A DNA stretch of 64,000 nt from Desulfopila inferna (GTDB lineage Bacteria; Desulfobacterota; Desulfobulbia; Desulfobulbales; Desulfocapsaceae), in NCBI RefSeq assembly GCF_016919005.1, contig NZ_JAFFQE010000002.1:885468-949467 (forward strand), read 5' to 3'. The position numbers and the translations under genes were made by a program. Numbering within the stretch: position 1 is the first letter of the stretch; every line of letters starts with the position of its first letter. The notes under the pieces are model-generated. The model saw nothing but the letters and a program-made list of their open reading frames with translations. It ran no database searches and was not told the DNA's origin. This document shows, one piece after another, positions 55,402 to 63,461 of this stretch.

Positions 55402-56529
55402 TCAATTTACTGACTCAACAACATCACTAGGTGTCCCTGGAACAAAGACATTTTCCATAAACGCCTCGCCATCATTTCTTTGGTAGTTCTTGATGTAGGA
55501 ATAGTATTTTTCCAATATCATTTTCAAAGATTCATGGCCCATCATTTTTTGGACCCAACCTGGAAGCTCACCGCTATCGAGCATCAAAGTCGCAAATGTA
55601 TGCCTCGTCTGATAAAGAGACCTTGGCTTAAGCCCAGCTTTTCTTAAACCAGGCTTCCATACATGGTAATTGATGGAGTTCGGCAGCAGAGGGTTATTGC
55701 TCTTATTTACAAATACATAAGGAGAGTTGTTTTTTTTCCTTGCCTTCAGATTCGTTAAAGCCTCAATGACAGGCGGCATCATCTTGATGTCCCTTACTGA
55801 GCCATTGGTCTTTGGGCGACCCTCTTCACCTCTTACGCGAGTTTCTTTTACCTTGATGACGCCGAGTTTGAAGGAGACATTTTCCCACTTCAAAGCGGCC
55901 ATTTCGCCAAACCTCATGCCGGTAAAAAAAGCAACAGTGAAGAAATCTGTATAATATTGATGAACTGCATTCAAAAACAAATTGACTTCATCCATAGATA
56001 GAGGGCTGATATCAGGTTTATCAGTCTTTAGATTAGCAATCAGGTTCATAGGGTTTTTGTCTATCATCTCTGCTCGCTGTGCGAAGTGCATAACGGCTCT
56101 CATCGGTACCAAGACATTATTTATTCGCTTGGCAGAGCAGGTAAGCTGCGCCATGAACTCTTCAATTTCAAGAAACGTAATTTCGGATATCGGAGTGTTA
56201 CCGAAGCGAGGTAAAATATAGGTGTTCATCGCACTTTTATAGTCTCTTAAAGTAGATGGTTTTACCTTTCTGACGATAGAGTTAGCCCACTTTTGAGCCG
56301 CTTCACCAAATAAAATCTCTTCATTGTCGCCATCAGGGTCATAGACGGCTTTACTACTTTGAATTTTCCCGTACAGGTCAATTTCTTTCAAGTATTGGTC
56401 ACGTGTCCGTCTGGCTTCTGTTACAGAAGTGGATAAAGCTCTTCTTATCCTCTTTCCGTTTACCATAGCGACGAAGTACCAAGTATCACCCCGTAGTTCG
56501 AGATGATGGTTTTTACTCTTTTTTGCCAT
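55402..56529 (-). CDS. Tyrosine recombinase/phage-type integrase
   Basis: About 375 residues. An N-terminal arm-binding part (residues 1-60) and SAM-like core-binding domain (KPSTLRDYKSAMNTYILPRF) precede the catalytic domain, with the first Arg in FFTGMRFGEMAALKW, the YQTRHTFATLML box (Tyr where many family members have His), GHESLKMILEKYYSYI and a final tyrosine. The enzyme should catalyse insertion into, and excision from, the ssrA 3' end. GGAGGAT precedes the ATG at 56529. It is nearly contiguous with the excisionase-like gene. Confidence 0.93.
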   Translation of the reverse strand: MAKKSKNHHLELRGDTWYFVAMVNGKRIRRALSTSVTEARRTRDQYLKEIDLYGKIQSSKAVYDPDGDNEEILFGEAAQKWANSIVRKVKPSTLRDYKSAMNTYILPRFGNTPISEITFLEIEEFMAQLTCSAKRINNVLVPMRAVMHFAQRAEMIDKNPMNLIANLKTDKPDISPLSMDEVNLFLNAVHQYYTDFFTVAFFTGMRFGEMAALKWENVSFKLGVIKVKETRVRGEEGRPKTNGSVRDIKMMPPVIEALTNLKARKKNNSPYVFVNKSNNPLLPNSINYHVWKPGLRKAGLKPRSLYQTRHTFATLMLDSGELPGWVQKMMGHESLKMILEKYYSYIKNYQRNDGEAFMENVFVPGTPSDVVESVN

Positions 56530-56531
56530 AG

Positions 56532-56819
56532 TTATATCCTCCAATTTTGTTGTTTTTTGGGTGATACAACAGGCAATTTCCTCTTTAATTCAGTTAGTTG
56601 ATGTCTTTTGTTATGCACCTCCTTTATTGCAGTTGTATGTTTTTGCTCACAATCAATTATTTCATCAACAGGGTACAGTATCTTACTTGAACCTGGTAAG
56701 CTGAAAAATGGAATGTTGCCAGCTTTGCGCAGATTGATAATGGTACCTTGAGATACTCTCCACCGCGTCGCAAGTTCTTTTTGAGTAAAATAATTTTGCC
56801 TTTTCAGATAATCGTTCAT
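56532..56819 (-). CDS. Excisionase-like helix-turn-helix protein
   Basis: About 95 residues. The N-terminal 50 residues are a MerR/excisionase-type HTH (YFTQKELATRWRVSQGTIIN ... FSLPGSSKILYPVDEI), and the C-terminus is basic. Such proteins direct excision by the neighbouring integrase or regulate the element. The ATG at 56819 has AAGGAAGGA upstream; a GTG two codons earlier is less likely. It ends two bases before the integrase start. Confidence 0.85.
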   Translation of the reverse strand: MNDYLKRQNYFTQKELATRWRVSQGTIINLRKAGNIPFFSLPGSSKILYPVDEIIDCEQKHTTAIKEVHNKRHQLTELKRKLPVVSPKKQQNWRI

Positions 56820-57000
56820 AGACACAGTCCTTCCTTTAGAAATGTTTGACTGTGCGGTGAAAGATGTCGTCCGTTGCGGAGTACCGCGGTGAGCGCATTT
56901 GGTAACTGACTTTCTTTAGTTACCTGTTCTTCCGTTGCACTGGGTAAATTCGTTCTGTTTTTACTTCAATAGTTTGATGGCGTGCTATGTGGTGCTCTTG

Positions 57001-58443
57001 TTATGCAGCTAGAGCGTTGATGTATGTTTTGAGGCCTATGCCAAGCCATCCTCTTTCAGTACTTGTCCTGTATGGAGTGAAACATTTCTGCTTCAATTCT
57101 TTTCCAAAAGCGACCTTGGTCTTCAGGGACTCTCCCTGCTGACGACACCAACCTGAATAAAGCGTAAAAAGAATTTGACTAGACACTCTCTCGTCCGTTC
57201 CTACAGTGCAACAATCCTCAATGAATCGTCCCACTACATCCATCTCTTGTCTATATTCGGCATTCGCGTCCGCTATAACCTTTGGTAATCCAAGGCCATT
57301 TTTCTGCCAGTCTAAACAGCCCCTAACAGCCCAGGCTAGAATCCCAGGTAATTCTGAATTGAGTTTTTCTTCTAAGTCTTGGTCTTGTTCATGTGGGGGA
57401 ATGGTTATTTCAAATGGAACGAGTCTGACTCTCCGCCACATTCCAAAATCCTTTCCCTTGATATTGGGTTTATGGTTCGTTGTCATGATTAACTTAAACT
57501 GTGGCTTGAACTCGAAATATTCTTTACGCAGGAAGCGTGCTGTCATCGTATCGCTGCCAGTTGTCTGCTTTAGGATACCTTCTGCAAGGTATTGATTGTC
57601 ATCTGGCTCAGTTGTTGTCGCCAGCCTAGCGCCATTTAACCTTGCGATGTCATTGTTTATATTCCCTTTGTTTGTGTCAAGAAAGGACTCCGGCTGTGCT
57701 TGTTTTGCATAGTCACTAAGTAACTTGGTCCATAAATTCAGGAGGGTACTTTTTCCATTTGAGCCGTTACCCCAAAAGATGTGAAAACATTGTTCCCTTG
57801 TATTTCCTGTGAGTGTATATCCGAGGAATCTTTGTAGGTATTGAAGCATCTCCACGTTTTCAGCCATAATCTGGGATAGAAATTTCAGGAAATTGGGGCA
57901 GGCGCTGTTTGCGTCATAATCGACGGGGACCATTTTTGTAATGAAGTCGTTTGGGTCATGGAACGTAATTTGTCCAGTCCTTAAATTTACAGTGCCATTC
58001 GTACAATTCAGTAGCCACGTGTTAGAATCAAGCTCTTCGGTTTTTATTCGAATTCTATGGTCATCCATTGCTAGGGCAGTTATGGCTCTAATTCTATTTA
58101 CGTGTTCTGACCTCATCGCGTGTTTTGCTATTTTCGTTCTTGTTACTTCATCTTCAGCCTGCTGAGCTTCTTTGTACAGGTTTTTGACAACTTCTCTAAC
58201 CAGCTTTGAAACTGTTGCGTTTTCGTCATTTTCCCAGGACTTGCCATTCCAGACAATCCATTTCCGGGATGTTGAGCAGTATTTTATTTTGTCCCCAAAC
58301 TGTTCCACCAATCGGTTTGCATTTCCTAAATCTGTTAGATTGAAATCGGATTTTTGCTGCTCTGTGGTCTCTCCTGCATTTGATGGTGTTATGCCGGAAA
58401 GACAGTTGGACTGGTAGTGTTTTTCTTGTTCGTGTAACTTCAT
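57001..58443 (-). CDS. P4/D5-type phage primase-helicase (helicase domain)
   Basis: A 480-residue replication protein. The D5-like N-terminal region (residues about 60-200) is followed by a superfamily 3 helicase: Walker A FWGNGSNGKST near residue 243, an acidic Walker B region (TTEPDDNQYL), and sensor segment KLIMTTNHKPNIKGKD, then a winged-helix end. A zinc or AEP primase motif is not clearly visible, so the protein may be only the helicase part. Its presence shows that the element replicates autonomously at some stage. GAGGAGGGAG precedes the ATG. Confidence 0.92.
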   Translation of the reverse strand: MKLHEQEKHYQSNCLSGITPSNAGETTEQQKSDFNLTDLGNANRLVEQFGDKIKYCSTSRKWIVWNGKSWENDENATVSKLVREVVKNLYKEAQQAEDEVTRTKIAKHAMRSEHVNRIRAITALAMDDHRIRIKTEELDSNTWLLNCTNGTVNLRTGQITFHDPNDFITKMVPVDYDANSACPNFLKFLSQIMAENVEMLQYLQRFLGYTLTGNTREQCFHIFWGNGSNGKSTLLNLWTKLLSDYAKQAQPESFLDTNKGNINNDIARLNGARLATTTEPDDNQYLAEGILKQTTGSDTMTARFLRKEYFEFKPQFKLIMTTNHKPNIKGKDFGMWRRVRLVPFEITIPPHEQDQDLEEKLNSELPGILAWAVRGCLDWQKNGLGLPKVIADANAEYRQEMDVVGRFIEDCCTVGTDERVSSQILFTLYSGWCRQQGESLKTKVAFGKELKQKCFTPYRTSTERGWLGIGLKTYINALAA

Positions 58444-58570
58444 GTCTCCCTCCTCTTGTGTTGTAAAGCATATTTCGGGATACTGATTCTTTCATAGTTG
58501 CGTTCTTCTTTTAATTGACATATAATGGAAAACATCGGCTTATCAACGACAAAAAAAATGTTTACGTATA

Positions 58571-58600
58571 AGGTACGTTAAAATTAAATATATCGTACCT
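58571..58600. promoter_or_regulatory. Inverted repeat in the divergent promoter region
   Basis: AGGTACG (58571-58577) and CGTACCT (58594-58600) are a perfect inverted repeat separated by 16 AT-rich bases, between the leftward primase-helicase gene and the rightward zinc-finger gene. It suits an operator controlling both. Confidence 0.55.
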
Positions 58601-58638
58601 GCGGTAAAAGGAATTGTCAAAGTGTTTTTCTATATTTT

Positions 58639-59259
58639 GTGATTACAATACGTGTCATACAGCCTAATGAGATGAATACATTGAAAGAAAGTGACAAGGA
58701 ACCGTTGGATATTTTTTTGGAATTAGCGTTCATGGCAGAACAGGAGACTCCTGAAAATAAATCGTCATTCGCTGCCTTTCTTTATAAGTGGTTAGAACTT
58801 ATGGAATCTTGCAATGTAATTGGGGAGGGTTTGGTACTAACCCAAAAGGAGCAAAGTGAAAGGGTAGCGGCTGCATTAGCTGATAAAGACTTAACAAATG
58901 CCAAGAAAATGATTCACTCCATCAAACAAGCTACAACCAACGCTGTCAGAGGGGTAATGGACAAGCAGTGTGATGGGTTGGAATATCCAGTTAAAGCGAT
59001 GCTCGACTATGATAACAATGGAGAAATAGTTTTTAGGTTTAATGTAAATATCCAAGATAAGAGAAGAGAGGAACACGACGTTACATCGACCATATTTCTA
59101 AACTTAATTAGTTACTTACACTTAGAGCAAAGCAGGTTTAGAAGATGCCCAAAATGTGGTAAATTCTTTTATCAATACCAGCATAGGAGACAAAAATTTT
59201 GTTCAAAAATTTGTAGCGATACTGGTAGAAAGGGGAAGATGTACAACACTCCAATATAG
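58639..59259 (+). CDS. Zinc-finger (CGNR-like) protein of the element
   Basis: Up to 206 residues, the only sizeable plus-strand gene of the element. The N-terminal 150 residues are helical without a recognised domain. The last 45 contain RRCPKCGKFF and FCSKICSD, a four-cysteine finger like the C-terminal CGNR finger of ABATE-type regulators. Start is GTG at 58639 or ATG at 58672; neither has a strong ribosome binding site. DNA binding and regulation are likely; a divergent inverted repeat lies in its upstream region. Confidence 0.7.
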   Translation: MITIRVIQPNEMNTLKESDKEPLDIFLELAFMAEQETPENKSSFAAFLYKWLELMESCNVIGEGLVLTQKEQSERVAAALADKDLTNAKKMIHSIKQATTNAVRGVMDKQCDGLEYPVKAMLDYDNNGEIVFRFNVNIQDKRREEHDVTSTIFLNLISYLHLEQSRFRRCPKCGKFFYQYQHRRQKFCSKICSDTGRKGKMYNTPI

Positions 59260-59348
59260 TGGTAGCTGGTTCTTAAGCGGCAGGTAGTTGGCCGTAGGTT
59301 CCATCACCAATATCCTCCTTTGAAATTCATTTACAACTCAGGGATATT

Positions 59349-59440
59349 TTGCCGAAAATGACACTAATGACACATTTTCGGCAATAATCAGATTTTGAGA
59401 TGTTGAACACACAAAAGCTAAAAACGCGTCATTAGTGTCA
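59349..59440. repeat. Cluster of perfect inverted repeats, candidate origin or operator
   Basis: TTGCCGAAAATG (59349-59360) and CATTTTCGGCAA (59373-59384) form a perfect 12-base stem around a 12-base loop. That loop contains part of TGACACTAATGAC (59359-59371), whose exact complement GTCATTAGTGTCA recurs at 59428-59440. The region lies between two convergent genes, the zinc-finger and polymerase-like genes. No T-run follows the stem, so it is not an ordinary terminator. Confidence 0.6.
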
Positions 59441-59466
59441 CTGAATTATAGGTGAAGTGAAAAAAT

Positions 59467-61260
59467 CTATGTTATTACAGGAGAAAAGCCCAGGACACGC
59501 TTGTATTCCGCAGTCATTACTTGATAGAGCTCATCCTGGTGCTGTTTAGGGACAATAAAGCTATCATGCACAGGCAGGCAGGGAATACCTGATTTGGTCA
59601 TGCGTAATAAAATTGCTTCTGCAATCTCACTGTCAATAAATTGATATTCACGACCCTTTTCCTTGTAAAAACAATTACTGATGGCATTATGTTCATCTTC
59701 AATGCGGTCAAGTACTGCTGAAATGTCCTTATAACCTAAGCTGCCGATATAATCCTTATACCAAGGCTTGGCATTTTCTTTAATCGCAAAAATCGCACCA
59801 CCCCTTGAACGGGTGTTTTCAACCATTAAAAAGATATGCTTCATCATTTTTCGTTCCTTGTCATCTGACCGGTCTTTACACACTGCTCGATAGGGGTCCT
59901 CCACGTACTCTGTTTTTGCCAAATGATAAGGGATGCGTACATGGTGAGCAGAGTAATCGAGTTCTACCGTGGGGTCTCCGTTTATCAAGATATCTGCCCG
60001 CAATTCTTTAGGCAGATTTGTATGAAGAGCACCATAGAACCTTCCACCCAGATTAAATCGTTTTCTGTTGAAGACCCTGTAGAGTTTTTTGTTCTCAATA
60101 ACAAAATCAAGCTGAGAGATACCGAACTTCTGAAGCGGCCTTTTCTCGTAAATGAACTCGTCATCGTCTTTATGCGTCAACATCTGGTTCAACACTATGG
60201 TTCTGAAATGCGATAACTTCATGACATTATCTTCCAATATTTTGTATAGAGGGGTGGTTCTCTTCAAATCACGTGACAAACTATAGTAAGTGGGGTTTTT
60301 ACCTAATCCATTGAAATATGGTTGTAATAGATAATATCTATTAGTTATGGATATGTGGTGGTCTACTATAGATGTACTATCTTTGTACTGTCTTTCCTGT
60401 ACTGTTAGGTATGGTACTGTACCATTACTACTAATCATTCTTCTGGTTGAACTACTATTCCGGTGACTATTGGGGATATCTGACTGAAGGTTTGTCAGGG
60501 TAGCATTGGCCTGAAGAAAATTTGGCAGCAGCTTCTCTTTCAGACTTCCAAGGCTCACTTTTAGAGTACCTTCCGCATGAACCTTAACGAACTGTTTTGA
60601 GATAAATTCATTGTAGCAGCGCAAATTCTTTCTGTACTTCTGAGTTCTGATTGTATCCTTGTAGTCGATATTGTTCTTTTCTGAGTCTCGTAAGATGATA
60701 ACTTCACGCTTATCCTCTGTTTCAACCTGGTAGGCCAGATTGCCGATTACATCAAGCATTAGTTTTGAAAGCTTATCAGTAGCCCACATCCTTGACTGAA
60801 AACGACCATTCCTTCTTTCAGGGAAATATTCACCTGGTCGATTGTAAATTAGTCCCAAGGCAATGAAGGCATCAACCGATGGAATTACCTGGGAGTAGGT
60901 GAAGTGTAATTTTCGATAGCGAGTGTTTTTAATATAGTCATTGCTGTTTCTTGAGTATTTGACTGGCATGTTTTGCAGCCATCCCAGATAAAGATTAAAT
61001 AAAATTACCTTGCAGGTGAATTTGATTCTGGATTTCTTCTTGTTGATTTGAGCTTTTGACAGTTTGCCAAGCTGCTCAAGCATCTCAATTATCTGCGGAA
61101 ATAATCTGTCAACAATACCTGTTACCTCTGGAGCTGCTTTTACACGTGCAGCGTTGAAAGTCATCGCATTGTATAGCCATTCGTTGGTGTAGATCTCTTC
61201 GTCATATTGTTGAGACAGAGGCGCTATGGCAGAGCGTACTCTCTTCTTTGTTTTTTCCAT
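59467..61260 (-). CDS. Family-A polymerase-like protein (Pol I/T7 RNA polymerase fold, predicted)
   Basis: A 597-residue protein. Residues 70-160 look like a winged helix. The C-terminal third carries, in order, FNLGGRFYGALHTNLP (402-416), motif A VELDYSAHHVR with D435 and R442 (compare DYSQIELR in DNA polymerase I), a motif B-like RKMMKHI with R470 and K474 (RxxxKxI of the fingers helix), and motif C PVHDSFIV with H565 and D566 (HD of Pol I, HDS of T7 RNA polymerase). The catalytic aspartates are both present. It is therefore predicted to be a single-subunit DNA or RNA polymerase, with no visible exonuclease domain. It follows a leader hairpin and has GGAG before the ATG. Confidence 0.7.
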   Translation of the reverse strand: MEKTKKRVRSAIAPLSQQYDEEIYTNEWLYNAMTFNAARVKAAPEVTGIVDRLFPQIIEMLEQLGKLSKAQINKKKSRIKFTCKVILFNLYLGWLQNMPVKYSRNSNDYIKNTRYRKLHFTYSQVIPSVDAFIALGLIYNRPGEYFPERRNGRFQSRMWATDKLSKLMLDVIGNLAYQVETEDKREVIILRDSEKNNIDYKDTIRTQKYRKNLRCYNEFISKQFVKVHAEGTLKVSLGSLKEKLLPNFLQANATLTNLQSDIPNSHRNSSSTRRMISSNGTVPYLTVQERQYKDSTSIVDHHISITNRYYLLQPYFNGLGKNPTYYSLSRDLKRTTPLYKILEDNVMKLSHFRTIVLNQMLTHKDDDEFIYEKRPLQKFGISQLDFVIENKKLYRVFNRKRFNLGGRFYGALHTNLPKELRADILINGDPTVELDYSAHHVRIPYHLAKTEYVEDPYRAVCKDRSDDKERKMMKHIFLMVENTRSRGGAIFAIKENAKPWYKDYIGSLGYKDISAVLDRIEDEHNAISNCFYKEKGREYQFIDSEIAEAILLRMTKSGIPCLPVHDSFIVPKQHQDELYQVMTAEYKRVLGFSPVIT

Positions 61261-61280
61261 AGGTACAGCTCCAAAGACAA

Positions 61281-61314
61281 AGGGCCGCTCCTCACTACAT
61301 GGAAGAACGGCCCT
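61281..61314 (-). promoter_or_regulatory. Leader hairpin 1, upstream of the polymerase-like gene
   Basis: AGGGCCG and CGGCCCT form a stem with further pairing (TTC/GAG-rich) just 20 bases before the gene's GGAG-ATG. It is followed on the minus strand by TTTGTCTTTG, so it could terminate transcription coming from the 61408 gene and read into the next only when not formed. Confidence 0.6.
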
Positions 61315-61407
61315 AGAATACGATAATTGTTGCTATCTTTTTATAAAGAAAAATCGGTTAACGAAGAATTCCCTACTAACCGTAAAATCTTTAAAGAATA
61401 ATAATTC

Positions 61408-61821
61408 TTAAAAGATTTTCTTAGGGTCTACTTGGGAATCAATTATTCCAACAGTTGCACCAGCAGACTCAAAGTCCAGGAGATTCTCACCTTCATTATC
61501 CAATAAATGATTATAGGCAAGGTTATTTATATCATTTGAAATTTCTCTGACTTTATTGTCCATGCAATATTCATCAATGAAATCTGGCAATGATATTTCA
61601 GCGCGAATCGCGAAAATGATTTGTGCAGTTTTCCTTGCTAAATCACAAAAATCTTTATGATACTCCCCAATTCTTTGCTTGCAAAAAGGACATGAGTCCT
61701 TCTCGTTGTTAGGTCGCATGTCTTTTTCTGTTACAACTACTGTAGACATATCACCTTTGAATCTTTCACCAAAAATATTTTGATGTATCAAAAGGCCTGA
61801 ATTAGAAAATAAACTTTTCAT
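61408..61821 (-). CDS. Hypothetical protein with C2HC zinc-knuckle motif
   Basis: About 137 residues. Residues 44-59 contain CPFCKQRIGEYHKDFC, a CxxC...HxxxC pattern likely to bind zinc. The rest is helical and acidic. The ATG at 61821 has AAGGAG six bases upstream. A leader hairpin lies about 80 bases before the start. No family recognised; it may be element-borne cargo or a regulator. Confidence 0.65.
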   Translation of the reverse strand: MKSLFSNSGLLIHQNIFGERFKGDMSTVVVTEKDMRPNNEKDSCPFCKQRIGEYHKDFCDLARKTAQIIFAIRAEISLPDFIDEYCMDNKVREISNDINNLAYNHLLDNEGENLLDFESAGATVGIIDSQVDPKKIF

Positions 61822-61902
61822 TTTTTGCTCCTTCATGGATTATACCCATGGCTTATAGTTTTTATTGGAGTTACATTCTTTAAATTCTCCAATATAAAAT
61901 AG

Positions 61903-61936
61903 AAAAGGCCGACAGGGATTTCCCCACCGACCTTTT
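61903..61936 (-). promoter_or_regulatory. Leader hairpin 2 (repeat copy)
   Basis: On the minus strand AAAAGGTCGG..., GGGGAAATCCC and ...TCGGCCTTTT form a long imperfect stem ending in TTTTCTATTTT. About 38 of 39 bases are identical to the hairpin at 62735-62766. It lies upstream of the 61408-61821 gene. Confidence 0.7.
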
Positions 61937-62472
61937 TGTTTTGTGCTCTAAAACTAACTTGGACTTACAACTAATATATATGTTAAATCATAACATTAAC
62001 CTCCTTATATTTATTTAAAAATCTGGCGTGCCACTATGTTCTGTATAAATAATCCTGAGCACCTCTCCACAAGAATTATTTGTTGAATCAATGGATTATT
62101 TTCACCAGCTATCAGTTCCAACTAATCGACACAGTTACTGACTTCCAATCCCCAGCAGAGTCATATGTTCTAAGGCCAGGTATTTTGTTAACGATAAATT
62201 GTGTGCCAGTTCCCACTCCCCACACTTCAAAAAAATCTTCTGTTGCTACGGTGTAAGGTGGGGGGGATGATTTCAGGCATTACAGACTTGGGTTCATCTT
62301 TTACAAATACCTCTCCGAAAAGATGTGCCTCTATGGAGATGAACTATAGAAATCCGTGGAATGGTATGCGGCGATATTGTGCTGAAACTAAGGTGCATGG
62401 CAGGAATACCTGCATTCATAAAGGAAGAGGCACTGGACAGTACTAACTTATCTTGTGGAACAGCTAGACAGT
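61937..62472. other. Region without a recognised gene
   Basis: About 535 bases between two small minus-strand genes. Open frames of 60-80 codons on either strand have no good ribosome binding site and odd composition. A G-run at 62264-62270 stands out. A decayed gene cannot be excluded. Confidence 0.45.
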
Positions 62473-62709
62473 TTAGTAACAACTGTCGTTAATCGCGTAC
62501 ATCAAATGCAGGATTTCGCAATCACAGCGGCCCTCGTTTTCGATTAAAAAATCAAGTGTTGCTCCTACGTCCACATTGGGCAGTGATATAAGAATACGTT
62601 CGGTAATATCCAACGAACCATTGCATCTTTGAATTCTTAGTTCTTCATCTAATTGAATACGAAGAACATTCCAGTGTGGATGCCCAGTGCTTACAATTTC
62701 TTTTTCCAT
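62473..62709 (-). CDS. Small DUF2695-like protein
   Basis: A 78-residue protein with AGGAG before the ATG. The C-terminal segment TLDFLIENEGRCDCEILHLM resembles the conserved end of DUF2695 proteins, in which a Gly-Tyr/Arg-CDCE motif follows a predicted strand. The family has no known function. Directly preceded by leader hairpin 3. Confidence 0.65.
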   Translation of the reverse strand: MEKEIVSTGHPHWNVLRIQLDEELRIQRCNGSLDITERILISLPNVDVGATLDFLIENEGRCDCEILHLMYAINDSCY

Positions 62710-62734
62710 AATAAATTTTTCTCCTAAAAAATAG

Positions 62735-62766
62735 AAAAGGCCGACAGGGATTTCCCCGCCGACCTT
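62735..62766 (-). promoter_or_regulatory. Leader hairpin 3 (repeat copy)
   Basis: Almost the same hairpin as at 61903, with GGTCGGCGGGGAAATCCC and TCGGCCTTTTC, followed by TATTTTTTAGGAG, so the ribosome binding site of the 62473-62709 gene lies just behind it. Confidence 0.7.
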
Positions 62767-62870
62767 CGCAAATACGAACCAAAAACATATATTTGAACTG
62801 CATTAAATTCTTATATGTCTATTGCCGTCTAACTCTTAAATATTCCAATAAATTTCAAAAAAATATGTGC

Positions 62871-63395
62871 TTATTTGTTAACTTTGAAATATACAAGCAC
62901 ATGTTTGGTTTCAAAGTCAGGTATTGATTCGAGGGCGTTAATTGCCCATTTGTGCCAAATGAGATTTTCTGGTTCAAGGTCATCATCGTTTAGGACCCCT
63001 CGCTCAATATCTGCTTTTAGTGAATCAATAACCTTTGTCAAAAGAATTGGGTTTAATTTAACACCCTCCCAATCCCTATGACTCATTTCGCCAGTGAAAT
63101 CATCTCTCCACTCCCAAAAATCAGTTTCTTCATCGTAGTTAGTGAGGTTAAGTTCGAATAAGTTTGACTCAATAGAAAATTTTTCAAATTTGAATGTTGC
63201 AAGTATGTCAAAAAAAAACACTTTATTACCGGTTAGCTTGTGGTGCCGAGGGACGTCATCAAAGATGGGTATTTTAAGTATATTTACCCCATCAATTTCT
63301 TTTTCATCTTTGGGCTTTTTAATTTGTATAGAATCTTTTCTATAAACTTCTCCACCCCGTGCATAACCGACTAATAATTTAACTTTTACTGTCAT
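62871..63395 (-). CDS. Hypothetical protein (174 residues)
   Basis: A soluble, acidic, beta-rich-looking protein without recognised domains. AAGGAG lies before the ATG. The C-terminal part contains a helical segment (LLTKVIDSLKADIERGVL) and WHKWAINALESIP. It may be accessory cargo such as an anti-defence or toxin-antitoxin component, but nothing in the sequence shows this. It is followed by hairpin 3 and preceded by hairpin 4. Confidence 0.6.
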   Translation of the reverse strand: MTVKVKLLVGYARGGEVYRKDSIQIKKPKDEKEIDGVNILKIPIFDDVPRHHKLTGNKVFFFDILATFKFEKFSIESNLFELNLTNYDEETDFWEWRDDFTGEMSHRDWEGVKLNPILLTKVIDSLKADIERGVLNDDDLEPENLIWHKWAINALESIPDFETKHVLVYFKVNK

Positions 63396-63433
63396 TTTAA
63401 AACTCCTTGAATAAAATTACTAAAAATACAAAA

Positions 63434-63461
63434 GGCCAGTAAGATAAAATTCCTACTGGCC
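63434..63461 (-). promoter_or_regulatory. Leader hairpin 4, upstream of the 62871 gene
   Basis: GGCCAGTA and TACTGGCC form a perfect 8-base stem, followed on the minus strand by TTTTGTATTTTTAG. The stem differs from hairpins 2 and 3, but the TTTT[C/G]TATTTT end is shared. It sits about 40 bases before the start codon. Confidence 0.6.

Noticed and set aside
59261..59466. Stem at 59349-59384 as an ordinary terminator of the convergent genes
   Set aside because: No T-run follows on either strand, and the loop overlaps a second, distant inverted repeat; listed as a candidate origin or operator instead.
62201..62482. Open frames of 62-81 codons on both strands
   Set aside because: No ribosome binding site, no ATG or weak start, unnatural composition and overlap with each other.
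61281..63461. GGCC hairpins as a CRISPR array
   Set aside because: Only two of four copies are alike, spacing is 400-900 bases with genes between, and no cas gene is present.
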